From: Paenisporosarcina sp. OV554
GTDB lineage: Bacteria; Bacillota; Bacilli; Bacillales_A; Planococcaceae
Direction: 5' to 3'
NCBI RefSeq assembly: GCF_003058165.1
Contig: NZ_QBUC01000001.1
Span: 406,060 to 470,059 of the forward strand
Length of the DNA: 64,000 nucleotides
This document shows, piece after piece, positions 19,711-28,950 of the stretch (position 1 is its first letter; each line of letters starts with the position of its first letter). The notes under the pieces are model-generated. The model had not been told where the DNA came from. It worked only from the letters and a program-made list of their open reading frames with translations, and made no database searches. The position numbers and the translations under genes are program-made.

Positions 19711-20961
19711 ATGAATGCTGAAATTATTGCTGTAGGATCCGAACTATTATTAGGTCAAATCACAAATACAAATGCTCGTTACATTTCGAGTCAGTTAGCT
19801 GAACTTGGTGTCAATGTGTATTATCACACTGTAGTAGGTGATAATGCTGAGCGCTTAAAGCAAGCCATCGAGTTAGCTGAGTCTCGAGCAGACTTGATTA
19901 TTTTCTCGGGTGGTCTTGGGCCAACAAAAGACGATTTGACTAAAGAAACGATTGCAAGACATCTTGGGACCGAGCTTGTTATGGACCAAACTGCGATGTT
20001 GTCAATTGAAGCATTTTTTCAACGTGTGAATCGTCCGATGACTGAAAATAATAAAAAACAAGCACTCGTATTAGATGGCTGTAAGGTATTAGAGAATAAA
20101 AACGGTATGGCTCCAGGTATGTTGTATTCACATGGAAACCATACTTATATTCTTCTTCCTGGTCCACCGAAAGAAATGGAACCGATGTTTCAATTAGAAG
20201 CAAAACCATTATTAGCTACTTTATTAAATCATGGAGATATTATCGTTTCTCAGGTATTGCGGTTTTATGGGATTGGTGAAGCAGAACTCGAAACAAAAAT
20301 CATGGATTTATTAGAAACACAAACAAATCCGACGATAGCTCCTCTTGCTTCTGATGGTGAAGTCACTCTACGTATAACAGCTAAAACGACAACCGAAGAA
20401 GAAGCTCAGCGATTAATTCATGAAACACAACAACTGTTATTATCACGTGTAGGTGATTACTTATATGGTTACAATGATGATTCTCTAGCTTCAAGTACAA
20501 CGAAACTTTTAATAGAACAAGGACTGACTATTTCTGCAGCGGAAAGTTTAACAGCGGGACTGTTTCAATCAGAATTAGCTGCTATTCCAGGAGTTGGCTC
20601 AACCTTATTAGGTGGCATGGTTACTTATGCAGTTGATGCGAAAGTGAACCAACTAGGTGTATCCAGAGAAATTATTGAACAATACGGAGTTGTAAGTGCT
20701 GAATGTGCAACTGCAATGGCTACACAAGTGAAAACAATGTTCAAATCGGATATTGGGGTAGCCTTAACAGGTGTTGCAGGACCACTCGAACTTGAAAATA
20801 AGCCTGCGGGAACAGTATGGATTGCGATTATTCTTCCAAACGATGAAGTCGTGACTCATGAATTGCATTTAAGCGATATGCGGAATACCAATCGGTTACG
20901 AGCTGTAAAACGTACGCTTCATTATTTAATACAGCTGTTAACACGTAATAAGAGCCTTTAA
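19711..20961 (+). CDS. cinA: Competence/damage-inducible protein CinA
   Basis: This 416-residue protein has an N-terminal MoCF-biosynthesis-type domain (EIIAVGSELLLGQITNTNA, later FSGGLGPTKDD) and a C-terminal nicotinamide-nucleotide amidase domain (SAAESLTAGL and ALTGVAGP). CinA recycles pyridine nucleotide by-products and in several Firmicutes is co-transcribed with recA. Here a terminator and the recA promoter lie between the genes. The start is ATG 19711 with GGGGTGTG upstream. Confidence 0.93.
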   Translation: MNAEIIAVGSELLLGQITNTNARYISSQLAELGVNVYYHTVVGDNAERLKQAIELAESRADLIIFSGGLGPTKDDLTKETIARHLGTELVMDQTAMLSIEAFFQRVNRPMTENNKKQALVLDGCKVLENKNGMAPGMLYSHGNHTYILLPGPPKEMEPMFQLEAKPLLATLLNHGDIIVSQVLRFYGIGEAELETKIMDLLETQTNPTIAPLASDGEVTLRITAKTTTEEEAQRLIHETQQLLLSRVGDYLYGYNDDSLASSTTKLLIEQGLTISAAESLTAGLFQSELAAIPGVGSTLLGGMVTYAVDAKVNQLGVSREIIEQYGVVSAECATAMATQVKTMFKSDIGVALTGVAGPLELENKPAGTVWIAIILPNDEVVTHELHLSDMRNTNRLRAVKRTLHYLIQLLTRNKSL

Positions 20962-21051
20962 AATAAGAAATAATGATTTTTTTAAAATTACTTTTAGCTT
21001 TAAATTAATAAGCAAAATTTAATTTTGAAGGATAATAATAGCGTAAAATTG

Positions 21052-21090
21052 AAATTTGGACCGTTTTCGAGGTTCAAATTTTTATTTTGG
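21052..21090 (+). terminator. Probable terminator after cinA
   Basis: AAATTTGGACC (21052-21062) pairs with GGTTCAAATTT (21071-21081) with one mismatch and is followed by a T-rich run. Confidence 0.65.
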
Positions 21091-21102
21091 CTAAAAATAA
21101 AG

Positions 21103-21116
21103 CGAATGAACGTTCG
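21103..21116. promoter_or_regulatory. LexA (SOS) operator of recA
   Basis: CGAATGAACGTTCG matches the Gram-positive LexA consensus CGAAC-N4-GTTCG with one difference and lies just upstream of the recA promoter. The surrounding AGCGAATGAACGTTCGCT followed by TTTTTT could also act as a small terminator. recA is a classical LexA target in B. subtilis. Confidence 0.82.
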
Positions 21117-21121
21117 CTTTT

Positions 21122-21156
21122 TTCTTGTGTATTTCTCATAAACCAAGTATAGTAGA
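21122..21156 (+). promoter_or_regulatory. Probable sigma-A promoter of recA
   Basis: TTGTGT followed 17 bases later by TATAGT lies directly after the LexA operator, about 50 bases before the recA start codon. Confidence 0.65.
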
Positions 21157-21200
21157 GACAGAAGTTAAATTTGAGTTTGAAATTAGAGGAGGAACCATTC

Positions 21201-22256
21201 TTGAGCGATCGTAAAGCAGCGTTAGACATGGCGTTAAAACAAATTGAAAAACAATTTGGTAAAGGTTCAATTATGAAATTAGGCGAAAAAACGGATCGTG
21301 AAATCTTAACGACATCTAGTGGCTCGCTTGCACTTGATGTAGCACTTGGTGTAGGTGGATATCCACGAGGCCGTATTATTGAAATTTATGGACCAGAAAG
21401 TTCTGGTAAAACTACTGTTTCTCTTCATGCGATTGCAGAAGCACAAGCAGCAGGTGGCCAGGCAGCATTTATTGACGTTGAGCATGCACTAGATCCTGTT
21501 TACGCTCAAAACTTAGGTGTTAATATTGATGAGTTATTATTGTCACAACCAGATACAGGAGAACAAGCTTTAGAAATCGTAGAAGCACTAGTACGAAGTG
21601 GTGCTGTTGATATTATCGTTATTGACTCCGTAGCAGCTCTTGTGCCAAAAGCGGAAATTGAAGGAGAAATGGGAGATTCCCATATTGGTCTTCAAGCTCG
21701 ACTAATGTCTCAAGCTTTACGTAAATTATCAGGAGCAATTAGTAAATCTAAGACAACTGCTATTTTCATTAACCAAATTCGTGAAAAAGTAGGCGTTATG
21801 TTCGGTAACCCTGAAGTGACACCTGGTGGACGTGCGTTGAAATTCTATAGTTCAGTTCGATTAGAAGTTCGTCGCGCAGAAACGATTAAATCTGGAAATG
21901 AATTCATGGGGAATAAAACAAAAATTAAAATCGTTAAAAATAAAGTAGCTCCACCTTTCCGTACTGCAGAAGTTGATATCATGTATGGATCAGGAATTTC
22001 ACGAGAAGGTGAAATCGTCGATTTAGGTGTAGAAATGGATATCGTTAATAAAAGTGGTTCTTGGTATGCATATAATGACGATCGTCTTGGTCAAGGGCGT
22101 GAAAATGCAAAACAATTCCTTAAAGAGAACGATGCAACGCGTAATGAAATTGCTCAAAAGATTAGAGCTGCTTACGGAATGATGGCAACTGCCTACACGA
22201 TTGCCGCTCATGACGAAGAAGAGGAAGAAGAATTTGAGTTATTACTAGATAAATAA
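21201..22256 (+). CDS. recA: Recombinase A
   Basis: RecA forms filaments on single-stranded DNA for strand exchange and triggers LexA cleavage. The 351 residues include Walker [10 protein letters not shown] and the conserved IDVEHALDP segment. The C-terminal tail is acidic and glutamate-rich. The start is taken as TTG 21201 because AGAGGAGGAA lies 6 bases before it and the resulting N-terminus [16 protein letters not shown] matches other RecA proteins. An in-frame ATG at 21171 would add ten residues upstream of the ribosome site. Confidence 0.97.
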   Translation: MSDRKAALDMALKQIEKQFGKGSIMKLGEKTDREILTTSSGSLALDVALGVGGYPRGRIIEIYGPESSGKTTVSLHAIAEAQAAGGQAAFIDVEHALDPVYAQNLGVNIDELLLSQPDTGEQALEIVEALVRSGAVDIIVIDSVAALVPKAEIEGEMGDSHIGLQARLMSQALRKLSGAISKSKTTAIFINQIREKVGVMFGNPEVTPGGRALKFYSSVRLEVRRAETIKSGNEFMGNKTKIKIVKNKVAPPFRTAEVDIMYGSGISREGEIVDLGVEMDIVNKSGSWYAYNDDRLGQGRENAKQFLKENDATRNEIAQKIRAAYGMMATAYTIAAHDEEEEEEFELLLDK

Positions 22257-22265
22257 GTTTCATGT

Positions 22266-22299
22266 AATAGCCTGCCGTAATTCGGCAGGCTATTTTTAC
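22266..22299 (+). terminator. Intrinsic terminator after recA
   Basis: AATAGCCTGCCG pairs perfectly with CGGCAGGCTATT and is followed by a T run. Confidence 0.93.
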
Positions 22300-22320
22300 T
22301 TTAGTAACACTTGTGTATCC

Positions 22321-22349
22321 TTGACAGAGTATTTTTACATCTATACAAT
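22321..22349 (+). promoter_or_regulatory. Sigma-A promoter of rny
   Basis: Consensus TTGACA (22321-22326) is followed after 17 bases by TACAAT (22344-22349). A second TATAAT-like box lies a few bases further on. Confidence 0.72.
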
Positions 22350-22462
22350 TAAACTTGTATAATCTCTTAAATGAAAACCATTTGGCAGTATATTGGATCC
22401 TTCCATATATGAGCCACCTGAAAATGAAAATGAAAATGAAATAAGCAAGAGGAGGTGTTCAA

Positions 22463-24022
22463 ATGCTACTTGAAATAATCATCTCCGCTTTGCTTGGTCT
22501 TGTCGTCGGTACCTTTGTTAGCTACTTTTTTATTAAAAATGTGAACGATTCAAAAGTGACTGGTGCGAAGCAGTCAGCTGTTCTCATCGTAGATGAGGCG
22601 AAGCGCGAAGCGGAAGCTCTTAAAAAAGAAGCATTACTAGAAGCAAAAGATGAAACTCACAAATTAAGATCTGAAGCAGAATCTGACATCCGTGAACGCC
22701 GAGCTGAACTGCAAAAACAGGAAAATCGGTACTTACAAAGAGAAGAAAACCTTGATCGTAAGGATGATGCTCTTAACAAAAGAGAAGCGGGTTTTGAGCG
22801 CAAAGAAGACGCGCTAACTGAGAGACAACAACATATCGAGCAGATGGAAAGCAAAGTGGCTGAACTAGTTGCTAAACAACAAACAGAACTTGAACGCATT
22901 TCTGCATTAACACGTGAAGAGGCAAGAGGCATTATTCTACACCAAGTAGAGAATGAATTAGCAACTGACATCGCAGTGATGACGAAAGAATCTGAAACGC
23001 GTGCGAAAGAAGAGTCTGATAAAAAGGCTCGTGAAATCCTTTCATTAGCAATACAACGTTTTGCTGCAGATCATGTAGCTGAGACAACAGTCTCGGTCGT
23101 CAATTTGCCAAATGATGAAATGAAAGGTCGCATCATTGGTCGTGAAGGCCGTAACATCCGTACGCTCGAAACATTGACAGGAATTGATTTAATTATCGAT
23201 GATACTCCTGAAGCTGTTATTCTTTCAGGCTTTGATCCAATCCGTCGTGAAACAGCTCGTTTGGCACTTGAAAAATTAGTCCAAGATGGCCGTATTCACC
23301 CTGCACGTATTGAAGAAATGGTTGAAAAGTCGAGACGCGAAGTCGATGAACAAATTAGAGAAATTGGTGAACAAACCACATTCGATGTGGGAGTTCATAA
23401 TTTACATCCTGATTTAATAAAAATTATGGGTCGTATGCGATATCGTACAAGTTATGGACAAAACGTACTGAAACACTCTAAAGAAGTCGCATTTTTAGCT
23501 GGCTTATTGGCAGCTGAACTTGGTGAAGATGTAACACTTGCTCGTCGTGCAGGATTACTACATGATATCGGGAAAGCCATCGACCACGAAGTGGAAGGTA
23601 GCCACGTTGAAATCGGTGTAGAACTTGCAACGAAATACAAGGAACATCCAGTAGTCATTAACAGTATTGCATCACATCATGGTGATACAGAAGCAACATC
23701 TGTCATTGCTGTTCTTGTTGCTGCAGCAGATGCATTATCAGCAGCACGCCCTGGGGCACGTAGTGAAACTTTAGAAAATTACATTCGCCGTCTAGAGAAA
23801 CTGGAAGAAATTTCAGAGTCTTATGATGGTGTTGAAAAATCATTTGCCATTCAAGCAGGTCGTGAAATTCGTATCATGGTACGTCCAGAGCAAATCGATG
23901 ATATTACAGCACATCGTTTAGCGCGTGACATCCGTAAACGAATTGAAGAAGAAATGGATTATCCGGGACATATTAAAGTAACGGTGATTCGTGAAACACG
24001 TGCTGTTGAATACGCTAAATAA
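22463..24022 (+). CDS. rny: Ribonuclease Y
   Basis: RNase Y is the membrane-anchored endonuclease that initiates much mRNA decay in Firmicutes. The 519 residues contain an N-terminal membrane helix ([21 protein letters not shown]) and a long charged coiled coil to about residue 190. A KH domain ([15 protein letters not shown]) and an HD domain with the metal motif [11 protein letters not shown] follow. AAGAGGAGGTG precedes ATG 22463. RNase Y partners in B. subtilis include the RicA/RicF/RicT complex, and ricA occurs nearby in this window. Confidence 0.96.
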   Translation: MLLEIIISALLGLVVGTFVSYFFIKNVNDSKVTGAKQSAVLIVDEAKREAEALKKEALLEAKDETHKLRSEAESDIRERRAELQKQENRYLQREENLDRKDDALNKREAGFERKEDALTERQQHIEQMESKVAELVAKQQTELERISALTREEARGIILHQVENELATDIAVMTKESETRAKEESDKKAREILSLAIQRFAADHVAETTVSVVNLPNDEMKGRIIGREGRNIRTLETLTGIDLIIDDTPEAVILSGFDPIRRETARLALEKLVQDGRIHPARIEEMVEKSRREVDEQIREIGEQTTFDVGVHNLHPDLIKIMGRMRYRTSYGQNVLKHSKEVAFLAGLLAAELGEDVTLARRAGLLHDIGKAIDHEVEGSHVEIGVELATKYKEHPVVINSIASHHGDTEATSVIAVLVAAADALSAARPGARSETLENYIRRLEKLEEISESYDGVEKSFAIQAGREIRIMVRPEQIDDITAHRLARDIRKRIEEEMDYPGHIKVTVIRETRAVEYAK

Positions 24023-24025
24023 ATA

Positions 24026-24058
24026 AAAAAAAGGGCTTCATTTTGAAGCCTTTTTTTA
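24026..24058. terminator. Terminator after rny
   Basis: GGCTTCATTTTGAAGCC, flanked by A and T runs on the two sides, so it can act in both directions. Seven T follow on the plus strand. Confidence 0.9.
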
Positions 24059-24082
24059 TTGGAAACGAAAGAAGGAATGAAA

Positions 24083-24880
24083 ATGAAAGTATTATTTATT
24101 GGAGATATTGTAGGATCAATTGGTCGCGATACACTAGAAGACTATTTACCAAGATTAAAAAGAAAATATCAACCAGATGTCGTTATTGCAAATGGTGAAA
24201 ATGCAGCATCTGGACGTGGGATCACAAAAAAGATATTTCAAGACTTGTTATTTATGGGCGTTGACGTTGTAACGATGGGGAATCATACATGGGATCAAAA
24301 AGAAATTTTTGATTTTATTGATGATACCGATTATTTAATTCGACCAGCAAACTTTTCAGATGACGCTCCTGGTAAAGGAATGACCAGCGTGACGAAGAAT
24401 GGTCATACGCTATCAGTCATTAACTTACATGGTCGGACTTTTTTACCTCCTCACGATGATCCATTTAAAAAAGTAACTGAACTCGTAAATGAAGCAAAGG
24501 AACTATCTCCCCTGATCTTTGTTGATTTCCATGCCGAAGCAACGAGTGAAAAAATTGCAATGGGTTGGCATTTAGATGGAGAAGTATCTGCTGTAGTAGG
24601 GACTCATACACATGTCCAAACAGCAGATGCTCGTATTTTTCCAAACGGTACGGCGTACATTACAGACGTAGGTATGACAGGACCTTATGATGGTGTACTC
24701 GGAATGAAGAAGGAAGACGTATTGTATCGTTTCAAAACAAACATGCCTGTGCGTTTTGAAGTGCCAAAAACAGGACGATCTGTACTCAGCGGATTTTTTG
24801 TGGAACTAGACAACCAAACAGGGAAAGCCATTTCTTTTGAACGTGTTTATATTAATGAAGATTATCCATTCAAAGGATAA
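24083..24880 (+). CDS. ymdB: Metallophosphoesterase YmdB
   Basis: YmdB is a calcineurin-like phosphodiesterase acting on cyclic nucleotides; in B. subtilis it affects biofilm, motility and nanotube behaviour. The 265 residues carry the metal-binding motifs GDIVGS near the start, NGENAA, MGNHTWD and VGTHTHVQT. In-frame starts occur at 24059, 24077 and 24083. The last gives the standard MKVLFIGD N-terminus with AAAGAAGG properly spaced. It follows rny as in relatives. Confidence 0.93.
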   Translation: MKVLFIGDIVGSIGRDTLEDYLPRLKRKYQPDVVIANGENAASGRGITKKIFQDLLFMGVDVVTMGNHTWDQKEIFDFIDDTDYLIRPANFSDDAPGKGMTSVTKNGHTLSVINLHGRTFLPPHDDPFKKVTELVNEAKELSPLIFVDFHAEATSEKIAMGWHLDGEVSAVVGTHTHVQTADARIFPNGTAYITDVGMTGPYDGVLGMKKEDVLYRFKTNMPVRFEVPKTGRSVLSGFFVELDNQTGKAISFERVYINEDYPFKG

Positions 24881-24904
24881 CTTCTTCTAACCCTCTTTGA
24901 ACTT
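24872..24904 (+). promoter_or_regulatory. Candidate sigma-H promoter of spoVS
   Basis: AAAGGATAA (24872-24880, overlapping the ymdB stop codon) resembles the sigma-H -35 element RnAGGAwWW. A GAAC at 24899-24902 is close to the GAAT of the -10 element. spoVS is sigma-H dependent in B. subtilis. The -10 match is imperfect. Confidence 0.35.
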
Positions 24905-24967
24905 GCATATAGTGATTTATGGACAGAATAATTGTCCAACGGTCAGCAAGGACAAGGAGGAATCGTA

Positions 24968-25237
24968 GTGGAAACTTTAAAAGTATCTTCAAAATCAAAT
25001 CCGAATTCAGTGGCAGGTGCATTAGTGGCAGTTATTCGTGAAAAAGGGTATGCAGAGATGCAAGCAGTTGGAGCAGGAGCACTGAATCAAGCTGTAAAAG
25101 CAGTAGCTATAGCACGTGGCTTTGTCGCACCGAGTGGGTCCGATTTAATTTGCTCACCTGCATTTACTGATATCGTAATCTCTGGTGAAGACCGAACAGC
25201 TATTAAACTGTTAGTTGAAAAACGTACACGAACTTAA
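24968..25237 (+). CDS. spoVS: Stage V sporulation protein S
   Basis: SpoVS is a small Alba-like protein needed to progress past stage V of sporulation. The 89 residues are nearly identical in pattern to other SpoVS proteins (SVAGALVAVIREKG, GAGALNQAVKAVAIARGFV). The start is GTG 24968 after AAGGAGGAA; an in-frame ATG at 24932 lies upstream of that site and is rejected. A terminator follows. Confidence 0.95.
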   Translation: METLKVSSKSNPNSVAGALVAVIREKGYAEMQAVGAGALNQAVKAVAIARGFVAPSGSDLICSPAFTDIVISGEDRTAIKLLVEKRTRT

Positions 25238-25240
25238 TTA

Positions 25241-25273
25241 AAAAACCCAATCTCAAAAGGATTGGGTTTTTTC
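25241..25273 (+). terminator. Intrinsic terminator after spoVS
   Basis: AAAAACCCAATC pairs with GATTGGGTTTTT across a seven-base loop, followed by T bases. Confidence 0.92.
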
Positions 25274-25338
25274 TTGTTTGCTTTTAGGAGAAGAGAATAC
25301 AAACACAATTGATTTTTCTTTGAAAATTCACAGTTTCT

Positions 25339-25356
25339 TTGTCGAAACATCGACAA
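25339..25356. promoter_or_regulatory. Palindromic candidate operator upstream of miaB
   Basis: TTGTCGA and TCGACAA form perfect 7-bp arms around AACA. The site lies about 40 bases upstream of a probable promoter (TTGTAT, 18 bases, TATAAT) for miaB. No regulator is recognised for this sequence. Confidence 0.4.
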
Positions 25357-25452
25357 TTGAAGTGAGTATCTTGTATGAATGACTAGGGTGTCAGTATAAT
25401 AGAAGAATGAAGTTTTCGTCTAATGTGTCAACATGATGAAAGGGGTTTTCTA

Positions 25453-26994
25453 ATGAATGAAGAACAACGCATACATACCTCGCAAGTAAAAGAAGTAAAG
25501 AATAAAACAGAAAAAGATTATAGCCAATATTTCCAATCTGTTTACGTTCAACCCTCTTTAAAAGAAGCAAAGAAACGTGGAAAAGAAGATATTGCTTATC
25601 ATAAAGATTTTACTATTAATGCTGAATTTTTAGGTATGGGAAACGGTCGTAAGTTTTTCATTCGAACATTCGGATGTCAAATGAATGAGCATGATACTGA
25701 AGTTATGGCTGGCATATTCATGAATTTAGGGTACACGTCTACAGAAAATGTTCAAGAAGCTAATGTCATATTGCTTAACACATGTGCGATCCGAGAGAAT
25801 GCTGAAAATAAAGTGTTTGGCGAACTGGGACACTATAAAAAAATTAAACGTGATAATCCAGATGTGCTAATTGGTGTTTGTGGATGCATGTCCCAAGAGG
25901 AATCTGTTGTCAATAAAATATTAAAAACTTATAATCAAGTCGATATGATTTTTGGTACGCACAATATTCACCGATTACCAAACATTTTAAATGAAGCATA
26001 TCTTTCAAAAGAGATGGTAATTGAAGTGTGGTCAAAAGAAGGCGATGTCATTGAAAGCTTACCAAAAGTTCGTCGTGGTACAATAAAAGCCTGGGTCAAT
26101 ATTATGTATGGTTGCGATAAGTTTTGTACGTACTGTATTGTTCCATACACACGTGGAAAAGAGCGCAGTCGCCGACCAGAAGATATCATTCAAGAAATTA
26201 GGCAGCTAGCGGCGCAAGGATACAAAGAAGTCACATTGCTGGGACAGAATGTAAATGCCTACGGTAAAGACTTTGATGATATCACTTACCGCCTTGGAGA
26301 TTTAATGAATGATCTCCGTCAAGTTGATTTGCCTCGTATTCGTTTTACGACTAGCCATCCACGCGATTTTGATGATTATTTAATCGAAGTCCTTGCAAAA
26401 CGTGGTAATTTAGTTGAACATATTCATTTACCTGTTCAGTCAGGGTCATCAAGTATGTTAAAGTTAATGGCTAGAAAATATAGTCGTGAACAATATTTAG
26501 AGTTAGTTCGTAAAATCAAAGTCGCTTTACCTGATGCGTCCTTAACGACTGATATCATTGTGGGGTTCCCAAATGAAACGGACGAGCAGTTTGAAGAAAC
26601 CATGTCGTTATATGAAGAAGTGGGATTCGAACACGCTTTTACGTATATTTATTCACCACGTGATGGTACGCCAGCCGCAAAAATGGAAGACAACGTATCA
26701 ATGGAAGTGAAAAAACAACGGTTACAACGTTTGAATAGCCTTGTTAACGACTTATCAGCAAAAGCCATGAGTGCATATGAGGGGCAAATTGTTGAAGTTT
26801 TAGTAGAAGGTGAAAGTAGAAGAAATCCAGAAGTACTAGCGGGTTACACAAGAACAAGTAAGCTTGTAAACTTTGCCGGTAGTAATGACATCATTGGCAA
26901 ACTTGCACGAGTAAAAATAACAAATACAAAAACATGGTCATTAGAAGGCGAATTAATTGAAGTCGTTTCTGGCCAAGAAGTGGGTGTCTCATGA
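25453..26994 (+). CDS. miaB: tRNA-2-methylthio-N6-dimethylallyladenosine synthase
   Basis: MiaB is a radical-SAM methylthiotransferase that modifies i6A37 in tRNAs reading UNN codons. The 513 residues contain the N-terminal UPF0004 cysteines ([25 protein letters not shown]) and the radical-SAM triad [10 protein letters not shown]-terminal TRAM domain is present. The protein carries the roughly 60-residue N-terminal extension usual in Bacillales. The start is ATG 25453 with AAAGGGG upstream. It overlaps ricA by ATGA, and miaA, which makes its substrate, occurs at 42115. Confidence 0.95.
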   Translation: MNEEQRIHTSQVKEVKNKTEKDYSQYFQSVYVQPSLKEAKKRGKEDIAYHKDFTINAEFLGMGNGRKFFIRTFGCQMNEHDTEVMAGIFMNLGYTSTENVQEANVILLNTCAIRENAENKVFGELGHYKKIKRDNPDVLIGVCGCMSQEESVVNKILKTYNQVDMIFGTHNIHRLPNILNEAYLSKEMVIEVWSKEGDVIESLPKVRRGTIKAWVNIMYGCDKFCTYCIVPYTRGKERSRRPEDIIQEIRQLAAQGYKEVTLLGQNVNAYGKDFDDITYRLGDLMNDLRQVDLPRIRFTTSHPRDFDDYLIEVLAKRGNLVEHIHLPVQSGSSSMLKLMARKYSREQYLELVRKIKVALPDASLTTDIIVGFPNETDEQFEETMSLYEEVGFEHAFTYIYSPRDGTPAAKMEDNVSMEVKKQRLQRLNSLVNDLSAKAMSAYEGQIVEVLVEGESRRNPEVLAGYTRTSKLVNFAGSNDIIGKLARVKITNTKTWSLEGELIEVVSGQEVGVS

Positions 26995-27425
26995 CAACGA
27001 AATACACAAAAGAAGATATAATTACAAAAGCAAAAGAAATCGCAGAAATGATTGCGCAAACAGAAGAAGTTGATTTCTTCAAACGTGCAGAAGCACAAAT
27101 TAATGAAAACCAAAAAATTCGCGAAAAAATTGCGAGTTTAAAGAGCCTTCAAAAACAAGCGGTTAACTTCCAACAATACGGTAAAGAAAAAGCATTATCG
27201 TTAATCGAAGGTAAAATCGAGAAAATTGAAGAAGAAATTGATGATCTTCCAATTGTTCAAGAGTTTAAACAATCACAAGGTGATGTTAACGACTTATTGC
27301 AACTAGTTGCAAACACAATTTCAAATAACGTAACAAACCAAATTATCGAATCAACAGAAGGCGATGTACTGCGCGGTGAAACTGGCTCAAGAGTACAAAA
27401 CACTAAGCCAGGTAGTTGTTCATAA
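26991..27425 (+). CDS. ricA: RicA (YmcA), RNase Y-associated regulator
   Basis: RicA belongs to the RicA-RicF-RicT complex that stimulates RNase Y processing and phosphorelay output, affecting sporulation, competence and biofilm in B. subtilis. The 144-residue YlbF/YmcA-family protein is almost entirely helical (repeated basic and acidic heptads). It ends near a single cysteine (PGSCS), the region implicated in iron-sulfur binding in the family. It overlaps miaB by 4 bases and is followed by a terminator, then by a long non-coding gap before cotE. Confidence 0.92.
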   Translation: MTTKYTKEDIITKAKEIAEMIAQTEEVDFFKRAEAQINENQKIREKIASLKSLQKQAVNFQQYGKEKALSLIEGKIEKIEEEIDDLPIVQEFKQSQGDVNDLLQLVANTISNNVTNQIIESTEGDVLRGETGSRVQNTKPGSCS

Positions 27426-27434
27426 AACCATAAG

Positions 27435-27471
27435 AAAACTGTTTCCTCTTAATCGAGGAAACAGTTTTTTC
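27435..27471 (+). terminator. Intrinsic terminator after ricA
   Basis: AAAACTGTTTCCTC pairs with GAGGAAACAGTTTT across a six-base loop, followed by a T run. Confidence 0.93.
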
Positions 27472-27474
27472 ATT

Positions 27475-28310
27475 GTCTAGGTTGACGAAGTGTAGCTCTA
27501 GGTTGACGAAGTGTCACGCCAGGCTGACGCAAGAGCACTACAGGTTGTACAAAATCCGAAAATTCTTTCGCATCACTGAACGGAAGTTTACTCAACTCAA
27601 ACCTTCATTATGTCTTCAGAAAAAAAATACAGCAGGTAAGCGTCCCAAGCGACCTGAAATCCCTTTATTACTCAGGTTTCCAGGGAGCTTTGGAAAGCAC
27701 CATGCTACATCTATACCTAATGTTTTGTTCTATAGTTCATGGTGCAGCAGGGAAAGCGTCCAGAGAGACCTGGAAACCTGTATGTGTCAGTGGAATTTAT
27801 TAGGATGAAACGCTTCCCTTTCACCCTACATTCTTTAACGAAAGCCACGAAAGTATCATTCACAGAAAAGTGAGAGGGGGTCTAAGCCCGGTGACTCCCG
27901 TTTAGATTGTGTACCATAGTAATTAACACGTTGATCGTCCAGGTTGCAAGGGAGCTCTATAGCTCATGGTGCAGAAGGAAAAGCGTAAGGAGAGGACTGA
28001 GAATCTATCTTCGTCAGTGTAACGCAGCATGTATGTGTACAAAGTGATTTACGTACCTCACACGTAAATTTAACGTCATAGGGGTCACATGCCTAGCTAA
28101 CCATAAGAAAAGTCGCAAAACGAAGCGTGTAGCCCTTATTTTACTCCTATACTCATTTGCGCCAGATTCCAAATGATAGGTCTTGGCACTGTACTTAACG
28201 GTCATTAATTGCAAGAGTCGACTTCAAAAGTATATGTTAAACAAAAATAAAGCTTTAAACTTTTCTGTTCACCTAATGGGCACATCCTGCATATCATGAA
28301 AAAGAATCGA
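27475..28310. repeat. Non-coding gap with degenerate tandem and dispersed repeats between ricA and cotE
   Basis: About 840 bases hold no convincing gene. At the left end a unit of about 21 bases (TCTAGGTTGACGAAGTGT plus a few bases) occurs twice at 27476-27514, with a diverged third copy to about 27540. Further on, a longer motif appears three times with drift: AGCAGGTAAGCGTCC near 27632, AGCAGGGAAAGCGTCC near 27747 and AGAAGGAAAAGCGT near 27973. The last two share flanks for about 65 bases, including CTATAGTTCATGGTGCAG versus CTATAGCTCATGGTGCAG. CAGGTTTCCAGG (27674) is inverted as CCTGGAAACCTG (27769). The content may be a decayed mobile repeat or a structured RNA. Confidence 0.6.
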
Positions 28311-28326
28311 ACGAAGGAGGATGGCT

Positions 28327-28869
28327 TTGAAATATGTCCGTCAAATCGTAACGAAAGCAGTCGTGGCGAAAGGTAAAAAGAGAGCAGAAGCTTGTGAAAC
28401 ATTACGTCCACCAAATAACCCTTCTAGCATATTAGGGTGTTGGGTTATTAATCACAGTCACCAAGCGAAAAAGCACGGAAAATTTGTTGAAGTATCAGGG
28501 AAGTATGATATTAACGTCTGGTATGCCCATCACGAACATTCCAAAACAGCTGTTTTTTCTGAAACAATCCCTTACAAAGAACGCATCAAACTGCATTACC
28601 GTGATGAAGACGTCCATGGTGTTGAAGACGTACATGTTCGAGTAATTCAACAACCAAATTGTACAGAAGCCATTATTACCCCAGATGGTGAACTATTTAA
28701 AGTAACTGTCGAAAGAGAATTACATGCTGAAGTCGTAGGCGAAACAACAGTAGTTATTCAAATTCAACCGCAAGACGTTGAAGAAGAATGGTCTTATAAA
28801 AATGAAAGTTCATCGTCTACATCAACACTTGACGAATCTAGTTCGTCGTCATCATCATCATCTTCTTAA
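28327..28869 (+). CDS. cotE: Outer spore coat morphogenetic protein CotE, serine-tailed
   Basis: CotE assembles the outer coat around the forespore. The N-terminal conserved domain is clear (VTKAVVAKGKK, SSILGCWVINH, YDINVWYAHHE, QQPNCTEAIITP). The 180 residues match the family length. TTG 28327 is preferred because GAAGGAGG ends 6 bases before it and it reproduces the family's N-terminal length. The in-frame ATG at 28321 abuts the ribosome site. B. subtilis CotE ends in a strongly acidic tail used for coat-protein binding; here the last 30 or so residues are almost all serine with a few Thr, Asp and Glu. A terminator follows, and mutS lies downstream as usual. Confidence 0.92.
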   Translation: MKYVRQIVTKAVVAKGKKRAEACETLRPPNNPSSILGCWVINHSHQAKKHGKFVEVSGKYDINVWYAHHEHSKTAVFSETIPYKERIKLHYRDEDVHGVEDVHVRVIQQPNCTEAIITPDGELFKVTVERELHAEVVGETTVVIQIQPQDVEEEWSYKNESSSSTSTLDESSSSSSSSSS

Positions 28870-28898
28870 GCCGGGATAGGAAATCCGGCTTTTTTTTT
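28869..28898 (+). terminator. Intrinsic terminator after cotE
   Basis: AGCCGGGAT pairs with ATCCGGCT around a short loop and is followed by nine T. Confidence 0.88.
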
Positions 28899-28950
28899 CT
28901 GTTATTTTGTTATAATGGAAGAATCGCTAGTAATCGAAAGAGGTTTTGAC

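Noticed and set aside
22421..22442. Three copies of GAAAAT upstream of rny as a regulatory repeat
   Set aside because: The run is short, simple A-rich sequence and lies between the promoter and ribosome site without further structure.
27473..27808. 111-residue frame after ricA
   Set aside because: It begins in the tandem repeats, has no ribosome site and shows a random residue composition rich in Arg, Cys and Ser.
27842..27920. Segment reading GTGAGAGGGGGTCTAAGCCC as a possible group II intron or riboswitch end
   Set aside because: No domain V-like stem, reverse transcriptase or known aptamer core could be found around it.
28800..28869. Frameshift or assembly error causing the serine run in CotE
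   Set aside because: The frame stays open to a stop codon directly followed by a terminator, so the tail is taken as real, although resequencing would settle it.
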